Shown one piece after another: positions 34,685 to 43,488 of a DNA stretch of 46,255 bases. The stretch's first letter is position 1. The number at the start of each line of letters is the position of its first letter. Position numbers and translations under genes: made by a program. This DNA is from Dorea sp. 5-2 (GTDB taxonomy: Bacteria > Bacillota > Clostridia > Lachnospirales > Lachnospiraceae). Location: contig NZ_KE159716.1 in NCBI RefSeq assembly GCF_000403455.2, positions 211,262 to 257,516 of the forward strand, given 5' to 3'. The notes beneath the pieces were generated by a model. The model saw only the letters and a program-made list of their open reading frames with translations. It searched no databases and was not told the origin of the DNA.

Positions 34685-35557
34685 ATGGCTGTATTCCGGG
34701 TAGAAAAAACAAAGGACTTCACGATCATGTGCAACCACCATCTGCGCAATACGGAACTGTCCTTAAAGGCAAAGGGGCTCCTCTCGCTCATGCTGTCGCT
34801 GCCGGAAGATTGGGACTATACCACAAAGGGGCTCGCCCATATCTGCAAGGACGGCGTGGATTCGATCACTACCGCCCTGAAAGAGCTGGAGCGGCACGGG
34901 TACCTCACCAGGCAGCGCCTCCGCTATGAGAACGGGCAGCTCGGAGACATCGAGTATACGATCCATGAAAAGCCTGTAAATGCTGAAAAACAGGGGGATT
35001 CACCTAAACGGGAAAATCCAAGACAGGCAAATCCAGGACAGGCAAAACCTGAACAGGGGGAACCTGGACAGGGAAATCCCGCACAATTAAATACTAATCC
35101 ATTAAAAACTAAAAAATCAAAAACGGATATATCAAGGACCCATCCATCAATCTATCCGTCAGGGCCGGAGGCGGCAGGCCGTTCGGATGGGATGGATCGG
35201 ATAGAGCTGGCAGACGCTTACCGTGAAATCCTGAAAGAAAATATTGAGTATGGCTGTATGGTTTCCCGGTATGGGAAAGAACGCTTAGACGAGACGGTGG
35301 AGCTTATGCTTGAAGTGGTTTTATCCAAACGTCCATATATCCGTATCGCCGGGGATGATTTTCCCAGGGAGGTGGTAAAGGGCCGCTTCCTGAAAATCAA
35401 TTCCGGCCACCTGGAGTATGTCTTTGACTGCATTGACAGGAACACCACGAAAGTCGGGAACATCAAGGCATACCTGCTGGCGGCGCTCTATAATGCCCCG
35501 GCAACAATGGACAGCTATTACCGCGCCGAGGTCAACCATGACCTGTACGGCTGTTAG
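34685..35557 (+). CDS. Replication-initiator-like protein (winged HTH plus DUF6017)
   Basis: This 290-residue protein starts at ATG 34685 after AAAGGAGG. Residues 1-100 are a RepA_N/replisome-organiser-type winged helix (VFRVEKTKDFTIMCNHHLRN, then LSLKAKGLLSLMLSLPEDWD). Residues 105-150 form a low-complexity linker with repeated GQANP-like pentapeptides. Residues 170-290 are the DUF6017 domain (IELADAYREILKENIEYGCM, ending YYRAEVNHDLYG). In Tn1549-like elements this protein is thought to start replication of the excised circle. The domain calls rest on recognised sequence patterns. Confidence 0.8.
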   Translation: MAVFRVEKTKDFTIMCNHHLRNTELSLKAKGLLSLMLSLPEDWDYTTKGLAHICKDGVDSITTALKELERHGYLTRQRLRYENGQLGDIEYTIHEKPVNAEKQGDSPKRENPRQANPGQAKPEQGEPGQGNPAQLNTNPLKTKKSKTDISRTHPSIYPSGPEAAGRSDGMDRIELADAYREILKENIEYGCMVSRYGKERLDETVELMLEVVLSKRPYIRIAGDDFPREVVKGRFLKINSGHLEYVFDCIDRNTTKVGNIKAYLLAALYNAPATMDSYYRAEVNHDLYGC

Positions 35558-35603
35558 GCGCCTTATGGCATCTTTTTTCATCACAGAAAGGAGGCGGGGC
35601 ACG

Positions 35604-35642
35604 ATGAAAAGAATCCCTGTGCCGGTGTCATGCCCGGCGTAA
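35604..35642 (+). CDS. Possible 12-residue leader peptide overlapping the Toprim gene
   Basis: A strong AAAGGAGGCGGGGCACG site precedes ATG 35604, which reads MKRIPVPVSCPA and stops at 35640-35642. The next gene's ATG (35630) lies inside it in another frame and has no good site of its own. Ribosomes ending the leader could restart on it, which would be translational coupling. Confidence 0.4.
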   Translation: MKRIPVPVSCPA

Positions 35643-36613
35643 CAAAGGAGCAGATTCAGGCGGCGCGTGAGGCGGACCTGTTTGCCTACCTGCAGTTCCA
35701 TGAGCCTGGGGTGCTGAAACGGGACGGCCCGAATTACCGCCACAAGGAGCATGACAGCCTGGTCTATGTGACCGGGAAAAGGTACTGGTACTGGAACAGC
35801 CGGAGCCGGAGTATCAACGCCCTGGATTACCTGATCCAGATACGGGGCTACGGGCTGGTGGATGCGGTCCATACGCTGGTCGGCGGGGAAATCCAGCAGA
35901 CGCCGGCCTATCGGAGCACGGCAGCGGCAGGGCGTGTGCATAAGGAACCGGAGAAGAAAGCATTTTCCCTCCCCTGGGCCAGACGGTGCGCCACTTCTGC
36001 CGTTTCTTATTTGCAGCGGCGCGGGATCAGCCCGGATGTGATCAGCCGGTGTTTCCGGGACGGGCTGTTCTATGAGGCGCGGCATCATGGCGAGCCGGTC
36101 TGTGTGTTTGTGGGAAAGGATGAAGCCGGCAAAGCAAAGTTTGCCTGTATGCGGAGCATTGCCGGCAGCCTTAGGAAAGATGTTTACGGCAGCGACAAGG
36201 AATACAGCTTCTGCTATCCACCCAGGAATCCGGACAGCCGGCATGTGGCGGTATTTGAGGCGCCCATTGACGCCCTCTCCCATGCCACGCTGCAGGAGTT
36301 AGAAGGCTGGAAATGGGACGGCTACCGTCTGTCTTTGGGCGGCACTTCCCATGTGGCGCTGACCGCATTTCTGAAACGACACCCGGAAATCCGGCGCGTC
36401 AGCCTCTACATGGACAATGACCTCGGCGGCCTTAAAAATGCCAGGAGAATCAAGGCAATGCTCCATGAAGATCAGCGGTTCCGGCATATCCGTGTGGGCG
36501 TCAACCCACCCCGTACAGGAAAGGACTACAACGAAATGCTGCTCCACGTTATAGGGCAGATGAAAGACCAACAACGGCAATGCCGCCAAAAACAGGCGGC
36601 TATTTCAATTTGA
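35630..36613 (+). CDS. DUF3991/Toprim domain protein (primase-like)
   Basis: This 327-residue protein has an N-terminal CHC2-like region (TKEQIQAAREADLFAYLQFH, then YRHKEHDSLVYV and KRYWYWNSRSRSINALDYL, residues 4-65), the DUF3991 segment (SAVSYLQRRGISPDVISRCF), and a C-terminal Toprim fold. The Toprim has glutamate in VAVFEAPIDALSHA (about 210) and the DxD-like VSLYMDNDLGG (about 260). Such proteins act like mobile-element primases in conjugative DNA replication. The ATG 35630 has a weak site and lies in a leader ORF. It follows the initiator and precedes a small HTH gene, so the three form a replication module. Confidence 0.85.
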   Translation: MPGVTKEQIQAAREADLFAYLQFHEPGVLKRDGPNYRHKEHDSLVYVTGKRYWYWNSRSRSINALDYLIQIRGYGLVDAVHTLVGGEIQQTPAYRSTAAAGRVHKEPEKKAFSLPWARRCATSAVSYLQRRGISPDVISRCFRDGLFYEARHHGEPVCVFVGKDEAGKAKFACMRSIAGSLRKDVYGSDKEYSFCYPPRNPDSRHVAVFEAPIDALSHATLQELEGWKWDGYRLSLGGTSHVALTAFLKRHPEIRRVSLYMDNDLGGLKNARRIKAMLHEDQRFRHIRVGVNPPRTGKDYNEMLLHVIGQMKDQQRQCRQKQAAISI

Positions 36614-36629
36614 CAGGAGGATTTCAGAA

Positions 36630-36914
36630 ATGACGAACACAGAGAACACGGCTTTACAGATGATTGCCGAAGCTGCCCGGTGCCCGGACTACGGCCCCGA
36701 TATGGTTAAGACCCTGATGAAAAAGCTGGATATGAACGAGAAAGGATTTGCGCTCCTGATGAACGTCGCCCCTTCCACGGTCCGGCTCTGGACCAGCGGC
36801 GCCGCGCAGCCATGCGGGACGGCCAAGCGGCTCATGCAGATTTACGAGACCGGGCCGGAGATTGTCGGCAAGATTGCCGGAGGGCAGCCGCCGGCAGAGG
36901 GGAGAGATTTGTAA
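36630..36914 (+). CDS. Small XRE-like helix-turn-helix protein
   Basis: This is a 94-residue protein with the HTH LDMNEKGFALLMNVAPSTVR followed by LWTSGAAQP, the Mrr/HigA-antitoxin style of XRE fold. CAGGAGGA precedes its ATG by eight bases. Its stop directly abuts the next ATG. No toxin gene is adjacent, so a role as element regulator is more likely than a toxin-antitoxin unit. Confidence 0.8.
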   Translation: MTNTENTALQMIAEAARCPDYGPDMVKTLMKKLDMNEKGFALLMNVAPSTVRLWTSGAAQPCGTAKRLMQIYETGPEIVGKIAGGQPPAEGRDL

Positions 36915-37706
36915 ATGGCGGAGGAAAGGACACATACGGATTCCGGCACGGGAACGCCGATTGCGGAAAATGAGCAGGTTAAGGCGCTGCTTGCGCTCTT
37001 AAAGGAAAATGATTCCCCCGCCTATGTGGACTTCGCAAAACTGATCGAATCTGTCACAGGGATGGAGAACCGCCTTTCCATAGCGGTCGGCGAGTTGGAG
37101 GCCATGCGGGAGGACCTGCAGAAAATGCAGGACCGCTCCCTGAAAGCCTCCTTACAAAAGACCTGCAAGACGCTGGAGGGCAATATTGCCTCCATGCAGC
37201 AGAAATTATCAGAGCTAAAGGGAAAGATTGTTGAGGGATGCAGGCATATCCTGGAGGATTTCAAGGAACGCGGTACGATTGCATTGAACGGGCTCGCCAA
37301 TTTCCTGCACCTGAAACCGGCGTTAGAGGCGGTACGTCAGGGGGCGGAAAACCACCAGCAGGCCAGTAACCGGGCAATGGAGAGGATCGATGCTTTCGTT
37401 TCCGAGTACCATGAGGCAGGAAAGCACCTAAAAAATATGTGCCTGGCGCTGATGGGAAAGGAACCGGTGCAGCAGGCAAAGGCCGGCGGGGAGATTGCCC
37501 GCTATGTCAAGGCTCCCTACCGTGCCAGCCGTGCGTGCATGGGCGCCATGAAGAAACAGGCTGAAAAGGCAATCGCCGCCCTGGAAGGGCTGGAACGGCA
37601 GGCACAGCGCCGGCCCTCCGTCCTGGAGGCCATGCGGGAGCAGGCGGCGAAAGCAGCGCCGGCAAAGCACCAGCCGGAGGGGTCCCATGACAGGGGCAGC
37701 CGGTGA
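36915..37706 (+). CDS. Coiled-coil conjugative-element protein (DUF6674-like)
   Basis: This 263-residue protein is almost wholly helical, with a long coiled coil in residues 45-110 (ENRLSIAVGELEAMREDLQK; NIASMQQKLSELKGKIVE) and a basic Ala/Gln-rich C-terminus. The pattern is that of the DUF6674 proteins of Tn1549-like elements; the role is unknown. It starts directly after the preceding stop and its own TGA overlaps a GTG of the next frame. Confidence 0.7.
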   Translation: MAEERTHTDSGTGTPIAENEQVKALLALLKENDSPAYVDFAKLIESVTGMENRLSIAVGELEAMREDLQKMQDRSLKASLQKTCKTLEGNIASMQQKLSELKGKIVEGCRHILEDFKERGTIALNGLANFLHLKPALEAVRQGAENHQQASNRAMERIDAFVSEYHEAGKHLKNMCLALMGKEPVQQAKAGGEIARYVKAPYRASRACMGAMKKQAEKAIAALEGLERQAQRRPSVLEAMREQAAKAAPAKHQPEGSHDRGSR

Positions 37707-37729
37707 TAAAAACAGAACGAAGGGAGGAA

Positions 37730-38635
37730 ATGAACTTGAAACAGGAACCACTTCCGCAGATTCACTTAGTCCGCGATACGGATTTAGGCGTATTTGCCTA
37801 TGAGCTCCATATCCTGGCCGGGGATTTCCTGCGGGACAGCGAATATAACCTGTGCGCGCTTGCCACGAATACCGGGGCGGATTCCATTGCCGTCATGGGG
37901 AAGAATCACATGTGGCTTTCGGACGCGCTGCTTGCCTACTGCCCTTCGGCGGAGCTTTACCGGACGGCCGCCATGACGGAATACCCCGGTGCCAGGGCCT
38001 TCCTGTTCCACACGGAGCGCAAAGAGGACGGACGGCTGTACGGGGATGTCCTGATGATGGGCCTTGACACGCTGCGGCAGGATATAGAAAGGAATACCCT
38101 CTACCCTTACGGCGTCAGCATGGAATACCGGGACGGCACGAAGGCGGAGGCAGGCATTGAAAAATGGGAATCAATGGAGCTGTGCGAAAAGGACGCCCTG
38201 AAAACCTGGCGCTACCTCTATGCGCCGGAGCAGGTGACGGAATGGCAGTACCGCTATTCTAACCGTTTCAGCCAATGGAAGGAGCAGGCATTTTCCTATA
38301 TGCCCCAGGATTTGGAGGAACGTCTGAATGTGGAGTATATGGAGGAGGCGCAGAACCCGGACACAGATATGTACCGCATACCCCTGGGGACGGCCAAACA
38401 GTTGCTTCTTGATGGGGCCCCGGTCTACCGCCTCCTACCAGGAAGAACGGAAAAAGTTGCGCCTGTTGCGGCTGTCCGGGCGGGTCTCTGGTATGAGAAT
38501 TACCGGGAGTTTGCCGTTACCCCGGAGGACCTGGGCGCGCTTGACCGGCTGGTCCGCAGGGAGACGGACCGGATCATGGGAATACGCCCGCAGCATGATA
38601 AATTACAGGAACGCCGCCCTTCCCCGGAGCGGTGA
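37730..38635 (+). CDS. Conserved conjugative-element protein, function unknown
   Basis: This protein is about 301 residues (PQIHLVRDTDLGVFAYELHI near the start, ending ERRPSPER). It has mixed alpha/beta character and no transmembrane segment, and a predicted domain around SEYNLCALATNTGADSIAVM. The start is ambiguous: GGGAGG is only two bases before ATG 37730 but eight before TTG 37736, and a GTG at 37703 overlaps the previous stop. It belongs to the set of accessory proteins found between replication and transfer genes in Tn1549-like elements. No function assigned. Confidence 0.65.
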   Translation: MNLKQEPLPQIHLVRDTDLGVFAYELHILAGDFLRDSEYNLCALATNTGADSIAVMGKNHMWLSDALLAYCPSAELYRTAAMTEYPGARAFLFHTERKEDGRLYGDVLMMGLDTLRQDIERNTLYPYGVSMEYRDGTKAEAGIEKWESMELCEKDALKTWRYLYAPEQVTEWQYRYSNRFSQWKEQAFSYMPQDLEERLNVEYMEEAQNPDTDMYRIPLGTAKQLLLDGAPVYRLLPGRTEKVAPVAAVRAGLWYENYREFAVTPEDLGALDRLVRRETDRIMGIRPQHDKLQERRPSPER

Positions 38636-38665
38636 TTTTTTATGACAGACTGGAGGTGATAATGA

Positions 38666-40690
38666 TTGGCGGATAACATGCAGCATGAAGATTTCGGGGA
38701 AAAGATCGGCGGCGCAAAAAAAGATCTATGGAAGGACCGGGGGCTCTATGTGAATGACCTGGATGCCATGAATGAGCGCGAGGCCGAGAAATTCGTAAAA
38801 AAGGATAATATCTGGAAGAAACCGGACTATGGGGCCATGCTGGAGGACGGGGTTCCCCTCGGCGTGGTCTATTTCATCAAAAAGGCGCGGGACGGGTTAA
38901 ATGCCTCCCCGCAGTATTACCGCAAGGACGACACGCCGGAGAAGCGCCTTGCAAGACAGAAAGAATATATCCAGACGGTACGGGAGCTGCAGAGCGTGGT
39001 CTCGGAAGTCCGCACCGTGGAGGATGCCATGAAAGCCTATGACCGTTTCTTTGTGGAAAACGGGTATCTGGAACAGGTGCAGGGCTGGGGCAGCGGCATC
39101 CATTACCAGGCGACGGAAAAGGGCCGGGAGAACCCGGCCATTACAAACAAGCTGTCCAATGCCCTGATGGTCCACTCTGCCGCGCATTTTGAGCGGAACT
39201 TCACACAGAAAGCGCAGAAGGAACAGTTTGGCGTTTCCAAAGACCAGAAGGTGCCGAAGGGCTATGCGATCCATTTCAACGACGGGAAGAATACTTATTC
39301 CAAAAATAATGACTGGAAACCTGACACCTATTATGTGACGAAGGGCTATTCCATCTTGCAGACAAACTTTGAATCGCGGGAGGCCGCCCTGAAATGGGTG
39401 CAGGCGTTGGCAAAAGGGCGCAGCAAAAGCGGAAAGACGCGGTTTGTGCCTCCCCAGCTCTCCCATGTGCGGCGCACCGGGCCGGATTACAGAAACGGCA
39501 TGGAGATCACCGGGCAGCACTACCTTGATGCCTTCGGGTTCCGCGGCGGTGAATTTGGGAACTGGATGAACCAGAATGACCGGCAGGCTTCCCTCAACAT
39601 GGGATTTGAGGCGCTGAAGGATCTGGCGTCGGCCTTGCAGATCAGTGATAAAGATATTGCCTATCAGGGAACGCTTGCCATCGCTTTCGGCGCCAGGGGC
39701 AGCGGCAACGCGGCGGCCCATTATGAACCGCTGCGGAAGGTCATCAACCTTACGAAGATGCACGGGGCCGGCTCTTTAGCCCATGAATGGTGGCACGGGT
39801 TTGACGATTACCTGGGTACGAAGATGGGCGCGAATGGGATGCTCTCGGAACAACCCCGCCTCTATGCGCCGTTCCAGAAGCTGATTGATACCATGAAATA
39901 TAAGCCGGAGACACTGGAGCAGGCTGCGGCCCGCACCGAAGCGCAGACAGAACGAACCCGGAAAAATGCGGCAGGCTGGCTGGATTCGGCGGTGCTCGGT
40001 TCCCTGAAACGGCATGGCAATGAGGAACAGATGAAAACCTACGCGGTTCTTAAAGAGTCGTTCCTGTCCGGCGAGGCCGGTTCCGTGGAGCAGATCAGCG
40101 CTTTCAAGAAGTCTGTCACCGGGCGGGTGATCCCCAAAAGTGAGCGGGAACGGCTGGAAATATTCGAGCACATGCTGTCCGGGATGCAGGCACAGGAGGC
40201 GCCGCAAATCGGGCGGGTGGAAACCGATTTTTACCGGAATTCCATGCGCATGGGTAAGGAGTGCGAAAAGGACGGCGGCTATTGGGACAGCAATACGGAA
40301 ATGACCGCCAGGGCTTTTGCCTGTTATATCAAGGATAAGCTGCCCTGCCAATCGGATTATCTGGCGGGCCACGCGGACTGTGCCGTTACCTTTGTGGCAG
40401 ACAAAGGCGGGGAAATGGCAGTCCTGAAAGCCTTCCCGGAGGGTGCGGAACGGAAAGCCATCAATGCGGTATTTGACGAGATCGTGGCAGACCTGAAACG
40501 GGAGCAGATACTGACCCATTCGGACGAAACGCTGCCCCTTCCGGCGCAGCCGCTGGCGGAGAATGAACAGATTTCCATATTTACGTCGGACCGGCCTTCG
40601 GTCATGGCGCAGCTTGCAGCGGTGAAACCGGCAGAAAAAACTACCCCGGCACAGGCGGCACCGAAAAAGAGCCATGCGCCGGAGATTTAA
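38666..40690 (+). CDS. LPD1-type large polyvalent-associated protein with HExxH motif
   Basis: This 674-residue protein starts at TTG 38666, seven bases after GGAGGTG; the nearby ATG 38662 is blocked by a stop four codons later. Residues 20-110 and 150-290 are ICE-specific, and AIHFNDGKNTYSKNNDWKPD is conserved. Residues 360-390 read GAGSLAHEWWHGFDDYLGTK and contain a H373-E-W-W-H377 zinc-peptidase-like motif, a mark of the LPD1/LPD5 domains of polyvalent proteins. Such proteins are thought to protect or process incoming DNA or proteins in the recipient during transfer. Protease activity is inferred and untested here. Confidence 0.8.
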   Translation: MADNMQHEDFGEKIGGAKKDLWKDRGLYVNDLDAMNEREAEKFVKKDNIWKKPDYGAMLEDGVPLGVVYFIKKARDGLNASPQYYRKDDTPEKRLARQKEYIQTVRELQSVVSEVRTVEDAMKAYDRFFVENGYLEQVQGWGSGIHYQATEKGRENPAITNKLSNALMVHSAAHFERNFTQKAQKEQFGVSKDQKVPKGYAIHFNDGKNTYSKNNDWKPDTYYVTKGYSILQTNFESREAALKWVQALAKGRSKSGKTRFVPPQLSHVRRTGPDYRNGMEITGQHYLDAFGFRGGEFGNWMNQNDRQASLNMGFEALKDLASALQISDKDIAYQGTLAIAFGARGSGNAAAHYEPLRKVINLTKMHGAGSLAHEWWHGFDDYLGTKMGANGMLSEQPRLYAPFQKLIDTMKYKPETLEQAAARTEAQTERTRKNAAGWLDSAVLGSLKRHGNEEQMKTYAVLKESFLSGEAGSVEQISAFKKSVTGRVIPKSERERLEIFEHMLSGMQAQEAPQIGRVETDFYRNSMRMGKECEKDGGYWDSNTEMTARAFACYIKDKLPCQSDYLAGHADCAVTFVADKGGEMAVLKAFPEGAERKAINAVFDEIVADLKREQILTHSDETLPLPAQPLAENEQISIFTSDRPSVMAQLAAVKPAEKTTPAQAAPKKSHAPEI

Positions 40691-40703
40691 GGAGGTGGAA
40701 GGA

Positions 40704-41528
40704 TTGGAGGAAAACAAAGATTACCGGGTGCACCGCTCCGGGGACCTGTCGGAAGGCTACAAGCTGCAGGTGGAACACACGGTATCATGCGAGAACACAG
40801 ATATTTCAGCGTTGATTGCGCAGGGGGCAGAAACGGTACAGGCCATGCGCCAGGACAGCATTGAGGGAGAAAAGAAAGCCTATGACATCGTGGTGGCGGC
40901 AGCGAAGCAATGGGAACAGCAGGCGGCGGCCACGCAGCGGCTTGACCGGGCGCTGGCATACTTACGCACCCCGGAGGTAAAGCATACCGGGAACTGTTGG
41001 CAGCCCTTTTCCAACAACAAGGACTGGATGGAGATCAGCAACCGGGTTTATAAGATGTTCTGCCAGATCAGGGAACAGACAACATATAACAGGGAGGCAA
41101 AACAGGATGTTCCGACTGCCTGGTATGTAACATGGGACCTGTATATCAATTCACCCAGGAAAGGCTACAACATCCACCTTGCAGGGCAGGATAAGAAACG
41201 CTACACGGACAAGGCCGCCGCCGAGAGGTACCTGGACGGGAGAAAGAAAGCCTATTCCCATCTGTTCGCGGAGATTTCACCGCCTATTCCGAAAGAGCAT
41301 GAAAACTGTTTTACGGTCAATGGTGTGCTTCTCCCTGGATATACCGTGGAGGGCCGGGAACCAATAAAACCAAGCCATGCCGCCGATGTTTCGGAGGGCG
41401 CTATTTCCGCGCCCGGAAAAGAGGAAAAGCCCTCCGTGCTGGGAAAGCTGTCTGCGGCGAGGGAACGGGAAAAGGCTGCGGCAGAACCGAAGGCGCCAAT
41501 TAAAAAGAAGGAGGATATGCAGATTTGA
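40704..41528 (+). CDS. Conserved conjugative-element protein, function unknown
   Basis: This 274-residue protein starts at TTG 40704, eight bases after GGAGG (reads MEENKDYRVHRSGDLSEGYK). It is rich in Gln, Ala and Lys, with a mid-region LYINSPRKGYNIHLAGQDKK that may be beta-structured and a Lys/Ala-rich C-terminus. Its stop TGA overlaps the TTG of the next gene (TTGA), so the two are coupled. No known domain is recognised. Confidence 0.65.
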   Translation: MEENKDYRVHRSGDLSEGYKLQVEHTVSCENTDISALIAQGAETVQAMRQDSIEGEKKAYDIVVAAAKQWEQQAAATQRLDRALAYLRTPEVKHTGNCWQPFSNNKDWMEISNRVYKMFCQIREQTTYNREAKQDVPTAWYVTWDLYINSPRKGYNIHLAGQDKKRYTDKAAAERYLDGRKKAYSHLFAEISPPIPKEHENCFTVNGVLLPGYTVEGREPIKPSHAADVSEGAISAPGKEEKPSVLGKLSAAREREKAAAEPKAPIKKKEDMQI

Positions 41529-42628
41529 AAGTGTTGATGATAGAGCCGGGGAAAGCGCCTTATGAGGCCGAGCTGGACGGGAGCCTTGAATCCATGCAGG
41601 AGGCAGTCGGGGGAGGCATAGAGGGCTACTACCCTTATGCGGAACCCGTCGCGATTGTCTGCAATGATGAAGGGAAAATAAACGGGCTGCCCCTGAACCG
41701 GGCAATCTACAACCAGGACGGCGAGATGATCGAGATCATGGCCGGCACCTTTTTCATAGCCGGTCTCGGTGAGGAAAGTTTTACCGACCTTCCCGATTAT
41801 TTCATGGAGCAGTATAAGGAACAGTTCAGATACCCGGAAAAATTTGTCCGGCTGGCGGGTGAGATCGTTGCGGTGAAGCAGCCCCTCCCGCCAGAGGAAA
41901 AACAGCAGCCGGCACCTGCCATGGAGGAACCGGGCGGGGATGATATAAGGCTTGACGAATCCACGGACCTGGCTTTCGACCTGGATGAATTTTTCAGGCA
42001 GAACAGCAGGGCCTATGCAGACCTGTACCCGGATTTCCATGCAGAAAAGGAGCGCATGGCGGACGAGCTGCTTTCAGGAGATACCGGGAAAATCCGCATG
42101 AGGCTGGCGGCATTTGAACATGAGGAACACATGGAGGGAGAAACGGCGCCGCTTCTGGAGCGTATTTCTTCCTATGAAAAAGAGTATGGGATCAGCGCTT
42201 ATTCCATTTACCAGCTTGACTTATCGGACAATACAGACAACCTGCGTTTTATGTCCCTGGACTGGCTGGAAAGCAGTGGGCTCTCCGTGGACCGGGACAA
42301 TTACCGGATGGTCTATGCCATGCAGCGGGAACCGGGCGAAACGCTGGAGGATATTTACCGGCGGTTCAATATCGACCACCCGGAAGATTTCAAGGGCCAT
42401 TCCCTTTCCGTTTCTGATGTGGTAGTCCTGCATGGAAATGGCGCGGATGCCGCCTGGTACGTGGACAGTATCGGCTTTAAGGAGCTGCCGGATTTTTTCG
42501 GCGCAGGAACACCAGAGACAAAGCGGGATGTTTCCGTGCGGGAACAGCTTGACAGTGCGAGGAAACAGGCGGCGCAGGCAGGGCCGAAAGCGCCGGATAA
42601 AAAGCCCAGGGAACCGGAAAGGAGTTGA
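41525..42628 (+). CDS. DUF3846 and YodL-like domain protein
   Basis: This 367-residue protein starts at TTG 41525 behind AGGAGG. Residues 1-120 are DUF3846 (MKVLMIEPGKAPYEAELDGS, then IEGYYPYAEPVAIVCNDEGK). Residues 225-330 are the YodL-like domain of element proteins (AYSIYQLDLSDNTDNLRFMS, then LEDIYRRFNIDHPEDFKGHS and LSVSDVVVLHG). Both are common in antirestriction and polyvalent proteins of conjugative elements. Role inferred: accessory to establishment in the recipient. The C-terminus is basic and disordered. Confidence 0.75.
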   Translation: MKVLMIEPGKAPYEAELDGSLESMQEAVGGGIEGYYPYAEPVAIVCNDEGKINGLPLNRAIYNQDGEMIEIMAGTFFIAGLGEESFTDLPDYFMEQYKEQFRYPEKFVRLAGEIVAVKQPLPPEEKQQPAPAMEEPGGDDIRLDESTDLAFDLDEFFRQNSRAYADLYPDFHAEKERMADELLSGDTGKIRMRLAAFEHEEHMEGETAPLLERISSYEKEYGISAYSIYQLDLSDNTDNLRFMSLDWLESSGLSVDRDNYRMVYAMQREPGETLEDIYRRFNIDHPEDFKGHSLSVSDVVVLHGNGADAAWYVDSIGFKELPDFFGAGTPETKRDVSVREQLDSARKQAAQAGPKAPDKKPREPERS

Positions 42629-42634
42629 TGGCTT

Positions 42635-43435
42635 ATGCTGATGGCAGTAGAAGGCCCGTATGCGCTGATGGTGCAGCCGGACGACATTTTAATCTCTCCC
42701 CGTGAGGTAGACGAACATTTTGGGACAATGGCCTGCTTCCATTCCCGCTATGCGCTGGGTGACAGCCACAATTACATGGATAAAGACGATTTCCTGCGGG
42801 AGATGTATTTAGACACCGTGGGGCATGATGAAGCGGGGCTGAAACGCTATGAACACATGGTAAACATTGTGAGCAGCCGGTTCCGGCACGGGCCAAAGAC
42901 GGAGGAACGGGCGGTTGATGACGCCATGCTGAAGGTGATCTCCGAAAAATACATTACGCTGCCCCTCTATCTGATGGACCACAGCGGCCTTGCCATGCAG
43001 ACCACAAGTTTCAATGACCCCTGGGACAGCGGGCAGGTCGGATGGATTTATGTTGCCAAAGAGGATGCGCTGAAGGAATTTGGCGGCGAAAAAATGACCG
43101 GCGCCATTCGGAAAAAGGCGGAGGACCTGATGCGCAGCGAAGTGGCCGCTTATGATTCCTACCTGCGGGGCGAGTGCTACGGCTTTGAGCTTTACAAAAA
43201 CGGCGAGCTGTCGGATAGCTGCTGGGGCTTCATGGGCGGCCTGGAGGATGCCTGTAAGGATATGGCTGCATATCTCCCGGAGGGCTGCAGGGGTATGGTG
43301 GCGCATTTAGAGGAACAGGACCACCCGGCCACCATCATTAAGACGCTTCTGAAACATGCGAAAATCCAGGCAGACCAGGCGGCAAAAGCCTTTGAGCACG
43401 CACCCCGCCAGCAGGTGATCGGGGACGCCCGGTAA
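42635..43435 (+). CDS. Conserved conjugative-element protein (DUF4313-like)
   Basis: This 266-residue protein starts at ATG 42635, seven bases after the previous stop. Its segments CFHSRYALGDSHNYMDKDDF and PLYLMDHSGLAMQTTSFNDP with WDSGQVGWIYVAKEDA are characteristic of a conserved element protein often placed before pcfB. The C-terminal part is helical. No enzymatic motif is seen; a role in antirestriction or establishment is possible but unproven. Confidence 0.65.
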   Translation: MLMAVEGPYALMVQPDDILISPREVDEHFGTMACFHSRYALGDSHNYMDKDDFLREMYLDTVGHDEAGLKRYEHMVNIVSSRFRHGPKTEERAVDDAMLKVISEKYITLPLYLMDHSGLAMQTTSFNDPWDSGQVGWIYVAKEDALKEFGGEKMTGAIRKKAEDLMRSEVAAYDSYLRGECYGFELYKNGELSDSCWGFMGGLEDACKDMAAYLPEGCRGMVAHLEEQDHPATIIKTLLKHAKIQADQAAKAFEHAPRQQVIGDAR

Positions 43436-43488
43436 GGCAGTTGTTTCCCAATTTATAATTACAGATTTTATCAGGAAGGAGGATGCTT

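Noticed and set aside
38897..40717. Long minus-strand frames under the LPD1 gene
   Set aside because: GC-rich coding DNA leaves long opposite frames open; the plus strand has the ribosome binding sites, the HExxH motif and the operon order.
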